NCBI RefSeq assembly: GCF_028553805.1
Contig: NZ_CP067140.1
Location: forward strand, 3,162,001 to 3,226,000
Origin: Paracoccus saliphilus
GTDB lineage: Bacteria; Pseudomonadota; Alphaproteobacteria; Rhodobacterales; Rhodobacteraceae
Length of the DNA stretch: 64,000 nt
Reading direction: 5' to 3'
Every line of letters starts with the position of its first letter. Position 1 is the first letter of the stretch. The notes below the pieces were generated by a model. The model was not told where the DNA came from and did no database searches. It saw only the letters and a list, made by a program, of their open reading frames with translations. The translations under genes and the position numbers were made by a program. Below are positions 35,069 to 44,201 of the stretch, piece by piece.

Positions 35069-36136
35069 CTACTTGCCCAAGGCTGCCTGTGCCTGCAGTG
35101 CCACCCTTGCCTGCACGCGCTGCTGCGCCTGGTCTATCACCACGGCGGCGACGATGACGATGCCCTTGATGACCGTCTGCCAGAAGGCCGAGACGCCCAT
35201 CATCACCAGCCCGTCCGACAGTACCCCGATCACGAAGGCGCCGACGATGGTGCCACCGATCCGGCCCCTGCCGCCCGACATCGAGGTGCCGCCCAGCACC
35301 GCCGCCGCGATGGCGTTCAGCTCGAACGTGTCGCCGGTGGCCGGATGCGCGGCGACCAGTTGCGAGGCAATGATGATCCCCACCAACGCCGCGCAGAAAC
35401 CCGAGAACATGTAGACGAAATACTTGATCTGAGTGACCCGGACGCCCGACAGTCCCGCCGCCTTCTCGTTGCCGCCGACGGCGTAGATATAACGGCCAAG
35501 CGGCGTGCGCCGGGCGATATAGGCCGCGCCCAGCCCAACGATGACCAGCATCCAGATCGAGACCGGGATGCCCAGCATGTCCCCGGCCCCGATCCAGCGG
35601 AACGTGTCGGAGCCGTATTCCGGATTGCCGTTCAGATTGGGAAAGGTCCGCCCGTCCGAGGACAGCATCGCCGATCCCCGCGCGATATAGAGCGTGCCGA
35701 GCGTCGCGATGAAGGGCGCGACATTCAGCTTGGTGATCAGGAAGGCGTTCAGCGCCCCGACCATCACGCCCACGGCGATGACGATCAGGCAGATCTCGAA
35801 TGTATTGAACTGGATCGACCAGCCAAACCCCGGATTGATCCCGTGAAGCAGCAGCCAGCCGGCCACCATCCCGCAAAGCCCTACGATCGAGCCAACCGAC
35901 AGATCGATCCCGCCCGAGACGATGACAAAGGTCATGCCGATGGCCAGAAACGCGTTCAGCGCGACATGTTTCGACATGATGACCAGGTTGGCCGTGGACA
36001 GGAAATTCGGCGCGGCGATTGAAAAGAACAGCACCACGAGGATCAGCGCGATGAAGGTCCGCGCCTTCAATAGCAACAGCAGCGCATTGCCTGACCCCGG
36101 CTGGTTCCCGGGCATGGAAACGGTTGAATCGGTCAT
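35069..36136 (-). CDS. Apiose ABC transporter permease (RbsC type)
   Basis: A 355-residue inner-membrane permease of the CUT2 (ribose-type) class, with eight to ten hydrophobic segments. The family motifs are VSGGIDLSVGSIVG near residue 73, NAFLITKLNVAPFIATLGT, GRYIYAVGGNEKAAGLSGV and NAIAAAVLGGTSMSGG. Its ATG overlaps the ATPase stop by four bases. It forms the translocation channel for the sugar bound by the protein at 38420-39367. Apiose specificity is inferred from the catabolic genes. Confidence 0.9.
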   Translation of the reverse strand: MTDSTVSMPGNQPGSGNALLLLLKARTFIALILVVLFFSIAAPNFLSTANLVIMSKHVALNAFLAIGMTFVIVSGGIDLSVGSIVGLCGMVAGWLLLHGINPGFGWSIQFNTFEICLIVIAVGVMVGALNAFLITKLNVAPFIATLGTLYIARGSAMLSSDGRTFPNLNGNPEYGSDTFRWIGAGDMLGIPVSIWMLVIVGLGAAYIARRTPLGRYIYAVGGNEKAAGLSGVRVTQIKYFVYMFSGFCAALVGIIIASQLVAAHPATGDTFELNAIAAAVLGGTSMSGGRGRIGGTIVGAFVIGVLSDGLVMMGVSAFWQTVIKGIVIVAAVVIDQAQQRVQARVALQAQAALGK

Positions 36137-37701
36137 CTGGCGGCATCCTCCGTCACGGGTTCTGCGGGAATATCGGGAGTATGTCCCTTGGCCGAAGCCT
36201 CGACCAGCGCGGTCTCGGTCGCCTCGTCCCGGTTGAATTCGCCGGTGATCCGGCCATTTGACATCACGATGATACGGTCCGACAGCGACATCACCTCTTC
36301 GAGATCCGAGGTGACGAAGACGATCCCCAGCCCCTCGGCCGCCAGCTTGCGCATGACGCGGAACACCTCGGCCTTGGCGCCGATATCGATCCCGCGCGAA
36401 GGCTCGTCCATCAGCAGGATCTTCGGGTTGGTCATCAGCGCCTTGGAAATGACCACCTTCTGCTGGTTGCCGCCCGACAGCGAAGAGACCTCGTGCTCGG
36501 GCGAGGCAACCTTGACGGTCATCCGCCTGATGAAGTCGCGCACCGTCTCGGCCTCGCGCTTCAGTGACATGTGCACGCCGCGGGTGAAAGCGGACAGGCT
36601 CGACAGCGTCATGTTCTCGCGGATCGACAGGATCTGCACCAGGCCATCGGTCTTGCGGTCCTCAGGGATCAGGGCGATACCCTTGGCGATGCGCCCGGCA
36701 ACGCCTTGCGCGGTCAGCCGCGCACCCTCCACGAAGAACTCACCCCGGTAGTTGCGCCGCTCACCGATGATGCATTCCAGCAATTCCGAGCGTCCCGCCC
36801 CCATCAGCCCGTAGATGCCCAGGATCTCGCCCGCGCGCAGAGAGAAGGACACGTCCCGCACATCGAAACCGCCGTGACGGTTAGGCGCGGTGACATGTTC
36901 GGCACGAAAGATCTCGGGGCCGAAATCATGTTCGATCTCCTTGGCGAAATCCTTCGACGCCTGCCCGATCATGTGCCGCACGATCCAGGGAATATCGACG
37001 CCTTCCATCGATTGCGCCCCGGTGATGACCCCGTCGCGCAGCACGGTGATATAGTCGCCGACGCGGATCAGCTCTTCCATCCGGTGCGAGATATAGACGA
37101 TGCCGACACCCGAGGCGCGCAGGTCGTCAATCACCCGGAACAGGATCTCCACCTCTGCCGCCGACAGGGCCGAGGTCGGCTCGTCGAGGATAAGGATGCG
37201 GGCATCCTGCGCAAGGCTTTTCGCGATCTCGACGATCTGCTGCTGGCCGACCTTGAGATCGCCGACCAGCGCATCGGGATCGATGTCATGCTCCAGCCGC
37301 TTCATCAGCGCGCGGGTCATCTCGCACTGTTTCGCCTTGTCGATATCTATCCCGAAACGGGTCTTCTCGCGCGAAATGAAAATATTTTCCGCCACGCTCA
37401 GGTTGGGAAACAGGTTCAGTTCCTGGAACACGATCCCGATCCCGTGCCGCGCCGCGTCATCGGTGGAACGGAACTCGACCTCCTGCCCGTCAAGGATCAG
37501 CCTGCCGCTGGTCAGACGCTCGACCCCCGCGATGACTTTCATCATCGTGGATTTGCCCGCCCCGTTCTCGCCCACGAGGACATTGACCGCGCCCATGCGC
37601 AGATCGAAATTCACGTCCCGCAAGGCGACCGTGCCGGGATAGACCTTGGTGCCATCGCGGATCGACAGGCCGACGGGATGCACCTCTGCTGGCCGGGTCA
37701 T
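36133..37701 (-). CDS. Apiose ABC transporter ATPase (RbsA type, two domains)
   Basis: A 522-residue ATPase with two fused nucleotide-binding domains. The first has Walker A GENGAGKST and a VGQQQIVEIAKSL-type signature before LILDEPTSAL; the second has GLMGAGRSELLE, LSGGNQQKVVISKALM and ILLMDEPSRGID. Such degenerate second sites are typical of RbsA/MglA proteins. The start at 37701 (MTRPAEVHP) is chosen over an upstream in-frame ATG because it sits one base from the end of the preceding gene, as in the rest of the operon. Confidence 0.9.
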   Translation of the reverse strand: MTRPAEVHPVGLSIRDGTKVYPGTVALRDVNFDLRMGAVNVLVGENGAGKSTMMKVIAGVERLTSGRLILDGQEVEFRSTDDAARHGIGIVFQELNLFPNLSVAENIFISREKTRFGIDIDKAKQCEMTRALMKRLEHDIDPDALVGDLKVGQQQIVEIAKSLAQDARILILDEPTSALSAAEVEILFRVIDDLRASGVGIVYISHRMEELIRVGDYITVLRDGVITGAQSMEGVDIPWIVRHMIGQASKDFAKEIEHDFGPEIFRAEHVTAPNRHGGFDVRDVSFSLRAGEILGIYGLMGAGRSELLECIIGERRNYRGEFFVEGARLTAQGVAGRIAKGIALIPEDRKTDGLVQILSIRENMTLSSLSAFTRGVHMSLKREAETVRDFIRRMTVKVASPEHEVSSLSGGNQQKVVISKALMTNPKILLMDEPSRGIDIGAKAEVFRVMRKLAAEGLGIVFVTSDLEEVMSLSDRIIVMSNGRITGEFNRDEATETALVEASAKGHTPDIPAEPVTEDAAR

Positions 37702-37702
37702 G

Positions 37703-38347
37703 TCAGCCTCCGACCTCCAGCATCGTGGGCACCAGTTCGATCTTCGCCGGATCGCGCAGGGTGAAGACACCCTCGAAACGTGCCGTCTGGCCGATTACGT
37801 CGCCGCCGGGCCTGACGATGGCGGCATGGGCCGCGGCGTTCAACGCATTGGCCAGCTTGGCGAACTCGATCTGGTCGCGGAAATCGGTGAATACGATGAA
37901 TGGCATCGCGTCGCGCAAGGCGGTGCCGCGAATGACCGGACCAAGCTGCACGGTGACATCGGCGGCCCCGTCGCCGGTCGTATCGACGCCCAGACTGGCC
38001 GCCCGGCTGTCCAGCTTGGCTTCGACGATATTGCCCTCACCGGAGATTGCGAAATTCCACGGATTCGCCTCGCCTTCGGGGCGCAGGCCGTGCTGTTTCC
38101 CCGCCGCATCGGCATCCGCCGCCAGCGCAGTTTTCAGCTCGGACAGTGGTACTAGGTTCTCCTGGATCACCGGAAGGACCTTGGATTCCCAGATCTCTTG
38201 CGCATAGGCTTCCATCCGCGCTTCGTCGGTCTGTCCGCTCGCGGCAGATGTGGCCTCGCTTGGGTCCGGGTCGGGAACGATCTTGCAGCCCGCGATTGCA
38301 ACACTGGTCGCAAGGCAGAATGCGGAAATGCGAAAGACGTCTCGCAT
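37703..38347 (-). CDS. DUF2291 lipoprotein of the sugar ABC operon
   Basis: A 214-residue predicted lipoprotein with lipobox VAIAGC near residues 16-21. It belongs to the DUF2291 family, which is found mainly inside RbsABC-like sugar importer operons. Its role is unknown; a periplasmic accessory to uptake is the usual guess. Conserved stretches include PWNFAISGEGNIVEAKLDSRA and DFRDQIEFAKLANALN. It lies between the binding-protein and ATPase genes, one base from the latter. Confidence 0.85.
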   Translation of the reverse strand: MRDVFRISAFCLATSVAIAGCKIVPDPDPSEATSAASGQTDEARMEAYAQEIWESKVLPVIQENLVPLSELKTALAADADAAGKQHGLRPEGEANPWNFAISGEGNIVEAKLDSRAASLGVDTTGDGAADVTVQLGPVIRGTALRDAMPFIVFTDFRDQIEFAKLANALNAAAHAAIVRPGGDVIGQTARFEGVFTLRDPAKIELVPTMLEVGG

Positions 38348-38419
38348 GGCGCGTCACATCCTTTCGGGAATGGTCTCGGATTGCGGCACATCCGTCAGCA
38401 CGGGCATGCCGCGACAGGG

Positions 38420-39385
<966 letters not shown>

Positions 39386-39437
39386 TTAACAGCGCGGTTC
39401 TTGCGGGAACCGCTCCTCCCTGAACGATGGCAGATTG

Positions 39438-39472
39438 TGGTATCGTTAAATGATTGTCAACAGGTATGATGA
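39438..39472. promoter_or_regulatory. Candidate GntR operator pair and promoter (binding protein/RLP gap)
   Basis: TGGTATCGTTA (39438-39448) and AGGTATGATGA (39462-39472) resemble TGGTATGATAA in the apnO/kinase gap. Between them, on the minus strand, is a perfect TTGACA -35 box (39460-39455) pointing towards the binding-protein gene. This looks like a shared control region for the importer operon and the RLP gene. The corresponding -10 is poor. Confidence 0.4.
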
Positions 39473-39501
39473 GTATTACAGATCATGTCATGGAGGATCG
39501 C

Positions 39502-40749
39502 ATGGCAAATGAATTCATTCGCGTCACCTACCGCATCGAATGCGCGGGCGATGTCGAGGCGATAGCGGCCAAGATCGCGTCGGACCAGTCCACCGGGACC
39601 TTCACGGAGCTTCCGGGCGAAACCGAGGACATCCGCCGCCGCTTTGCGGCACGGGTCGAGAATATTCGCCACCTGCCCCCGGCGGATGCACCCTCTTTCC
39701 CACAGGATGCGGGGACAGGCCCGTTCAACCGTGCCGATGTGGTCATCGCATATCCGCTGGAGGCGATTGGCACCGATATCGCCGCGCTGATGACGGTCAC
39801 GGTCGGAGGCGTCTTCGCCGTTCGCGGCCTGTCGGGCATTCGGGTCATGGATTTCGACCTTCCCCAAGCCTTCGCTTGCCATCCCGGCCCGCAATTCGGA
39901 ATCGAGGGCTCTCGCCGCCTGATCGGGGTCGAACGCGGCCCGATCATCGCCTCGATCATCAAGCCCTCTCTTGGCCTGACACCGAGTGAGACCGCCGAGA
40001 TGGTCGCCACGCTCTGCGAGGCAGGCGCAGATTTCATCAAGGACGATGAAAAGCTGATGAGTCCGGTCTATTCGCCCCTGCAGGACCGGATCGCCGCCAT
40101 CATGCCGGTGATCCGCGAGCACGAGCAGAGGACGGGCAAGCGGGTGATCTACGCCTTCGGGATATCCTCGGCCGATCCTGACATGATGATGCGGAATCAT
40201 GATATGGTGGCGGATGCCGGGGGTCATGCCGCGGTCATCAATATCAACTCGATCGGCCATGGCGGAATGAGCTTTCTGCGCAAACGCTCGGCCCTATGCC
40301 TGCATGCGCATCGCAATGGCTGGGATATCCTGACCCGGCATCCGGGGCTGGGGATGGAATTCCGCGCCTATCAGAAGATCTGGCGGCTGCTGGGCGTCGA
40401 CCAGTTCCAGATCAACGGGATCAGCGCGAAATACTGGGAGCCCGACGACAGTTTCGTGCGATCCTTCCACGACTGCATGACCCCAATCTTCTCGGATGCG
40501 GACCGCCCGCTGCCGGTCGTCTGCTCGGGTCAGTGGGGCGGTCAGGCGGTCGAGACCTATCGGCGCACCGGACAGACGCTGGACCTGATGTATCTGGGCG
40601 GAGGCGGCATCCACGGCCATCCGATGGGCCCCGCCGCCGGAATACGCGCGATCCGACAGGCATGGGAGGCCGCCGGGAAGGGATTGGAGCTGGCGGATTA
40701 CGCAAAAACCCATCCGGAACTGGCGGCGTCCCTGAAGAGATTCGGCTGA
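39502..40749 (+). CDS. RuBisCO-like 3-oxo-isoapionate-4-phosphate-cleaving enzyme
   Basis: A 415-residue RLP; the start at 39502 is set by GGAGG a few bases upstream. Active-site elements are SIIKPSLGL (K154), the metal/carbamate site FIKDDE (K180, D182, E183), HAHRNG, and the phosphate loop GGGGIHGHP. Loop 6 reads SGQWGG without the RuBisCO lysine. In known apiose pathways this position is filled either by OiaX (decarboxylase giving L-erythrulose 1-phosphate) or OiaT (transcarboxylase/hydrolase giving 3-phosphoglycerate and glycolate). No erythrulose-phosphate isomerase genes are nearby, which leans towards the OiaT reaction. Sequence alone does not decide. Confidence 0.85.
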   Translation: MANEFIRVTYRIECAGDVEAIAAKIASDQSTGTFTELPGETEDIRRRFAARVENIRHLPPADAPSFPQDAGTGPFNRADVVIAYPLEAIGTDIAALMTVTVGGVFAVRGLSGIRVMDFDLPQAFACHPGPQFGIEGSRRLIGVERGPIIASIIKPSLGLTPSETAEMVATLCEAGADFIKDDEKLMSPVYSPLQDRIAAIMPVIREHEQRTGKRVIYAFGISSADPDMMMRNHDMVADAGGHAAVININSIGHGGMSFLRKRSALCLHAHRNGWDILTRHPGLGMEFRAYQKIWRLLGVDQFQINGISAKYWEPDDSFVRSFHDCMTPIFSDADRPLPVVCSGQWGGQAVETYRRTGQTLDLMYLGGGGIHGHPMGPAAGIRAIRQAWEAAGKGLELADYAKTHPELAASLKRFG

Positions 40750-40759
40750 ACGGCACCGA

Positions 40760-41024
40760 TCACAGCGCCGCACCCTGCGGCAGCCAGACTCCACTGGACG
40801 GCGTATGGTTGACCTGCAGGCTGCAACCATAGGCACCCGACAGGATGTGATCGGTCAGCACCTCGATAGGCGGCCCCTCGGCCACTGCACGGCCTTCCTG
40901 CATCAGCAGGACATGATCGGCAAACATCGCCGTCAGGTTCAGGTCATGCATGATCGCCACGTCTCCACCGCCCTGCCGCGCATAATCGGCAGCAAGCCGC
41001 ATCACGGTCAATTGCTGGGCGCTG
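40760..41024 (-). pseudogene. hmuV: hmuV (heme ABC transporter ATPase), 5'-truncated
   Basis: About 87 residues match only the C-terminal third of HmuV: QQLTVMRLAADYARQGGG, VAIMHDLNLTAMFADHVLLM with the switch histidine, IEVLTDHILSGAYGC, ending WLPQGAAL. Walker A, the signature and Walker B are gone. Upstream of about 41024 the frame turns into unrelated sequence, so this is a sharp junction. No hmuSTU genes are present. It marks the left edge of the 41-47 kb accessory island. Confidence 0.75.
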
Positions 41025-41280
41025 CCCGGCTGGCAGAGGAACTCTGCATCGACCCTGCCGACTTGCTGCGTCGATGAACAAGATGACCGCCCTGCGGACC
41101 TCTCCTGCCTGACCGCGTTTTGTCGTGAAGCTACGTTACGAAGACGTTCTTTCCGGTTAACGGCGTCTCGCGGACCGCCGGCCCGGCACGATTCATTTAC
41201 CTGTGGATTACGGGATTTCAGTTGTCACAAGAGACGAAATCGAGGTTAATAATAATGTCGGCCAAACTGAAAGGACCGAC
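41025..41280. other. Junction sequence between hmuV remnant and island
   Basis: These 256 bases hold the breakpoint. A short plus-strand tail ending LAEELCIDPADLLRR then TGA at 41077 looks like the C-terminus of some other truncated protein, which I cannot name. From 41080 to 41280 the sequence is AT-richer and should carry the promoter of the next gene. Confidence 0.35.
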
Positions 41281-41574
41281 ATGACCATTGCCCCAACTGT
41301 CATAGAACAACTTCGCAGCGAGTTGATCCAGCTCCCTCCGAAGCAAAAGAAACACTTGACTGCACGCGATGTCGTAACCGCCCTCGCGTCCGACATCCGC
41401 GCAAAGATCGCAGCGGACGGCTATTCCCTGAGAGACATCGCAAGTGAGATGAGTAAACGCGGCGTCCAGATCAGTCCCAGCACACTGGGCAGCTATCTCC
41501 GCGCGCACTCCGCGGAGCAGGATGCTGGCAAGCATGCATCCAAGTCACGAAGAAAGCCACATGTGTCGGCTTAA
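41281..41574 (+). CDS. Small helix-turn-helix-like protein, MobC/plasmid-type
   Basis: A 97-residue basic protein. The start at 41281 has AAAGGA six bases upstream; an earlier in-frame ATG at 41203 lacks one. The core VVTALASDIRAKIAADGYSLRDIASEMSKRGVQISPSTLGSYL resembles a short helical domain found in plasmid mobilisation and accessory proteins of alphaproteobacteria, with a likely DNA-binding helix-turn-helix. The tail is lysine/arginine-rich. It is followed by a strong hairpin terminator. Exact family is unsure; it supports a plasmid or mobile origin of this island. Confidence 0.6.
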   Translation: MTIAPTVIEQLRSELIQLPPKQKKHLTARDVVTALASDIRAKIAADGYSLRDIASEMSKRGVQISPSTLGSYLRAHSAEQDAGKHASKSRRKPHVSA

Positions 41575-41602
41575 AGCCGAGTTCAATTTTCCGATCTATC
41601 AT

Positions 41603-41630
41603 GCGCGGGCGGCATCAATGCCGCCCGCGC
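41603..41630 (+). terminator. Strong 12-bp hairpin
   Basis: GCGCGGGCGGCA-TCAA-TGCCGCCCGCGC is a perfect 12-bp stem with a 4-base loop, 28 bases after the stop of the small helix-turn-helix gene. Only a short CAGTTTCTG follows, so the T-run is weak, but the stem is very stable. Confidence 0.6.
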
Positions 41631-42089
41631 CAGTTTCTGCAGTTGGTGCAGAACCCCGGATCATGAGTACCACCATGACCCCTGTCCCATCCCCTGAACG
41701 CCGCATTTGCCCATGGAGATTTTATCCGGTCACCTTTCAGTCATCGCCCGACACTCGGCACCGGTCGCGATCCCGATCTGGTAAAATTAATATCACCAAC
41801 AATCAACGTCTTGATCGGACCCGACGTTTTTCCCCGGCGTCAGCATTTCGCAACATCAGTGGCGACGCACAATTCTCGCCCTTGCCAATTTATTCGGCCC
41901 GATAATATGGGGCTGACCATCAATGACAGGTTTATCGGACATCAAGCAAGTCTATCCTGGCACAGGGCAAACGGTATCGCGACAACCGAGATCGACCTTT
42001 TGCCAGTGGGAATTTCCCCTATCGACAGATCATCCCCATCGACATGGAAGCTCCCAATAACAAACCGTGCATCTGGTGGATATTCAGGA
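41631..42089. other. Intergenic, no gene recognised
   Basis: About 460 bases between the hairpin and the RHH gene. There are short open frames on the plus strand, but none with a ribosome site or recognisable composition. The stretch 41770-41830 is AT-rich. I see nothing I can name. Confidence 0.4.
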
Positions 42090-42272
42090 TCAGTCGTCAC
42101 CCGACATCTGCAGCGCATCCGCAAGAAGGCGCCGGATCATCTCCGGCCGGGTTGGCAAATCCGGCTCTTCCCGGCGGCGGTCATCTATCGCGCGGATCAT
42201 ATCCTGGGACATTCTGATCATCACGGGTTCGGTATCCGTTCTGGGACGGCCCATCTTTTTTTTCTCGCTCAT
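42090..42272 (-). CDS. Ribbon-helix-helix DNA-binding protein
   Basis: A 60-residue protein with the RHH (Arc/CopG) pattern: a beta strand PVMIRMSQDMIRAIDDRRRE, then helix LPTRPEMIRRLLADAL. RHH dimers insert the beta ribbon into the major groove, and such small proteins are usually autorepressors of plasmid or toxin-antitoxin operons. It is divergent from the unknown gene at 42397. The gap between them contains a direct repeat ATTACA-N2-ATTACA and a TTGACT promoter element. It may control the whole island. No partner toxin is evident next to it. Confidence 0.75.
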   Translation of the reverse strand: MSEKKKMGRPRTDTEPVMIRMSQDMIRAIDDRRREEPDLPTRPEMIRRLLADALQMSGDD

Positions 42273-42293
42273 GCAATTCCTTTCACGAAGTCG

Positions 42294-42325
42294 CTTGACT
42301 TTATGATTACAGTATTACATGATAA
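42294..42325 (+). promoter_or_regulatory. Divergent promoter with direct repeat
   Basis: TTGACT (42294-42299) is followed after 17 bases by CATGAT, an acceptable sigma-70 pair towards the gene at 42397. Between them lies ATTACA repeated at 42305-42310 and 42313-42318 (8-base periodicity), the kind of repeat bound side by side by RHH dimers. It is probably the operator of the divergent RHH protein. Confidence 0.4.
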
Positions 42326-42396
42326 CCGAGCAAGGGCAAGAGTTCGCACCTCTCACCCTCGCTCTGACCACAACGATCTCGGATAAGAAGACCGCC

Positions 42397-42930
42397 ATGG
42401 CTAAAGCCATCCCTACCACGCCCTATGAGGCGACTGAAGTCCTGCCGTATCGGGGCGATGTTCCCGAAAGCGTCATCTCGGAGATGTTCCCGCACCTGCT
42501 CGATGCACTCATGCGCCATATCCAGGTGGAGCGCGATCTCGAGGACGTCGATTTCTGGAACATCGCATTTCTGAACTGGCGGATCGAGGCCGAGGAGGCC
42601 TACACGGATGTCGCCGCCTTGCTGTCGGCGATCCGGCACGCAGCCCTCGATCGCCAAGAAGACCTGCCCCTGCAACGCATGGCATGCCTTATCGATAGCA
42701 TGATCGGCTCCGAGGAACCGGATGCGTTTCAACGTTTGCATTGCCGTTTGCCGCGCTTCGAGACGCTTTTTCGCAGCCGGGGTTACGGCACCGGGTCAAA
42801 GCGCGTGGAGCGCATGCTCATGGACACGCATGCCTGTATCGATGAACTGGCGACACTGCGGCTCTATGGCGGTGCCGATTTCGACATGGACAGCCTGGCT
42901 TTTGAGCCCGGCGACCAATTGGCCGCCTGA
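42397..42930 (+). CDS. Hypothetical protein of the accessory island
   Basis: A 177-residue protein from the ATG at 42397; an earlier in-frame ATG at 42319 would add 26 residues. It is acidic and predicted helical (ISEMFPHLLDALMRHIQVER, FLNWRIEAEEAYTDVAALLS, RMLMDTHACIDELATLRLYG). I recognise no domain. It is divergent from the RHH gene and precedes the GIY-YIG-like gene in the same direction. Function unknown; possibly a partner of the nuclease-like or protease proteins of the island. Confidence 0.6.
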   Translation: MAKAIPTTPYEATEVLPYRGDVPESVISEMFPHLLDALMRHIQVERDLEDVDFWNIAFLNWRIEAEEAYTDVAALLSAIRHAALDRQEDLPLQRMACLIDSMIGSEEPDAFQRLHCRLPRFETLFRSRGYGTGSKRVERMLMDTHACIDELATLRLYGGADFDMDSLAFEPGDQLAA

Positions 42931-43014
42931 TCCCCTGATCTGAGCACGATGCCCGCGCTGCCGCCGAATGGCGGTGGCCGGATACGCGTCGCATCCCCAT
43001 GACACCTGCCGCTC

Positions 43015-44073
43015 ATGCCGATCCCAAGGATCCGGCAGTTGCGCCCGCATATCCACTTCCCCCTGATTGCCCGAAGGAACCCGACCGATGACGCATACCC
43101 AATCCGCATCCAAGACAGTCTTTTCGCAAAACATGCACTCCCAGTTTCTGCAAGGACGACCACTTTATCCGAACAGCTTCCCCCATATCCCGGCGCCATC
43201 CATGCGCACTGGCAGGCCACCGCGAACACCAAAGGTTTTGACATCATCAAGCGCATTCGCGACCGTTACCATCTCGCCTTGCGTTGCCATGCCTGCGCCC
43301 ATGTCCATGCCAGCCGGATTTACACGCTGGTGTCGGCGCAACCTCAATGCCCGGCCTGCCTGCTCGGGCGGCTGGAACGCGATGCGCGCGCTGCAGGCCT
43401 GACCCATCTGCGCCGCGATCCCGCACACCGGCATTACAGCTTCTATCGTGCAGCCTGTGGCCATCAGCTGCGCCGCCAACACGAGATCATCCGCCGGGTC
43501 GCGGCAGGGACCACGGAACTGCGCTGCGAGTCATGTCATGCCGCCATTGAAGCGGCGGAGGCTCGCAGGCGGGGCTGGATGCAGACCGGCCCCGATCCTG
43601 AGGGCGATCCGAACTATCGGATTTACACGCATGCCGATGGCTGCGGCGTCCTACAACGTATCGCCCGGGCGAACATGCAGACTGGTCGTTTCACATGCGC
43701 AACATGCGGTGAGGCCTGGGTGGCGTCAGGCAGCTTTCTCTATGCCATGGCGTTCACTCTGGCCAATGGCAGGGAGCTCGTGAAGCTCGGCTATTCCCGC
43801 GACCCCACGTCACGCCTGCTGCACCAGCTGCGCATGGATCGCGATATCCCATGCGAGTTCCTGCGCGTCGTGCCGATGGCCACCGGGCAGTTAGCCATCC
43901 GCACGGAGAAGGCCCTGCATGTCCGATTACGTCATGCCCATCCCGATGCGGTCGTCGATCCCGCAAGCTATCGCGACCAGATCAGGGTCCGCTCGGAGAA
44001 CTACGATGCGGCCCTGACACCGCAGATCCTGTCGATGCTCGATGACATCGAGAAGAAGGCCGCGGCCGCCTGA
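43015..44073 (+). CDS. Zinc-ribbon GIY-YIG (T5orf172-like) protein
   Basis: A 352-residue protein. Residues about 85-235 carry four CxxC pairs (CHAC, CPAC, CESC, CATC), suggesting zinc ribbons for nucleic-acid binding. The C-terminal part (from SFLYAMAFTL; VKLGYSRDPTSRLLHQLRM; ATGQLAIRTEKALHVRLR) fits the T5orf172/Mug113 branch of the GIY-YIG nucleases, with the usual arginine and downstream glutamate. The start is uncertain: the first 50 residues lack family support and no good ribosome site precedes 43015. It lies 128 bases before the FtsH-like gene. A sequence-dependent DNA-binding or cutting role is inferred. Confidence 0.65.
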   Translation: MPIPRIRQLRPHIHFPLIARRNPTDDAYPIRIQDSLFAKHALPVSARTTTLSEQLPPYPGAIHAHWQATANTKGFDIIKRIRDRYHLALRCHACAHVHASRIYTLVSAQPQCPACLLGRLERDARAAGLTHLRRDPAHRHYSFYRAACGHQLRRQHEIIRRVAAGTTELRCESCHAAIEAAEARRRGWMQTGPDPEGDPNYRIYTHADGCGVLQRIARANMQTGRFTCATCGEAWVASGSFLYAMAFTLANGRELVKLGYSRDPTSRLLHQLRMDRDIPCEFLRVVPMATGQLAIRTEKALHVRLRHAHPDAVVDPASYRDQIRVRSENYDAALTPQILSMLDDIEKKAAAA

Positions 44074-44201
44074 TCGCCCATCACGGAGCGGCAAAGCTTC
44101 ACGACGTAGTTACGCCTCACTCCCCATCCGCAGTTGCACTGTGGGTAGGCCAGATAGTGCACCCCTTCCCACATGTTTTCCTTTTCAGAGGAGATGACCA
44201 T

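Noticed and set aside
42090..42930. A toxin-antitoxin pair (RHH protein plus unknown protein)
   Set aside because: The two genes are divergent, not co-transcribed, and the unknown protein is 177 residues without a known toxin fold.
43088..43402. Alternative plus-strand frame (start MTHTQSASK) overlapping the GIY-YIG-like gene
   Set aside because: It has an ATG with a modest ribosome site, but it lacks the CxxC pattern and ends early; the longer frame carries the domains. It does leave the start of the longer gene uncertain.
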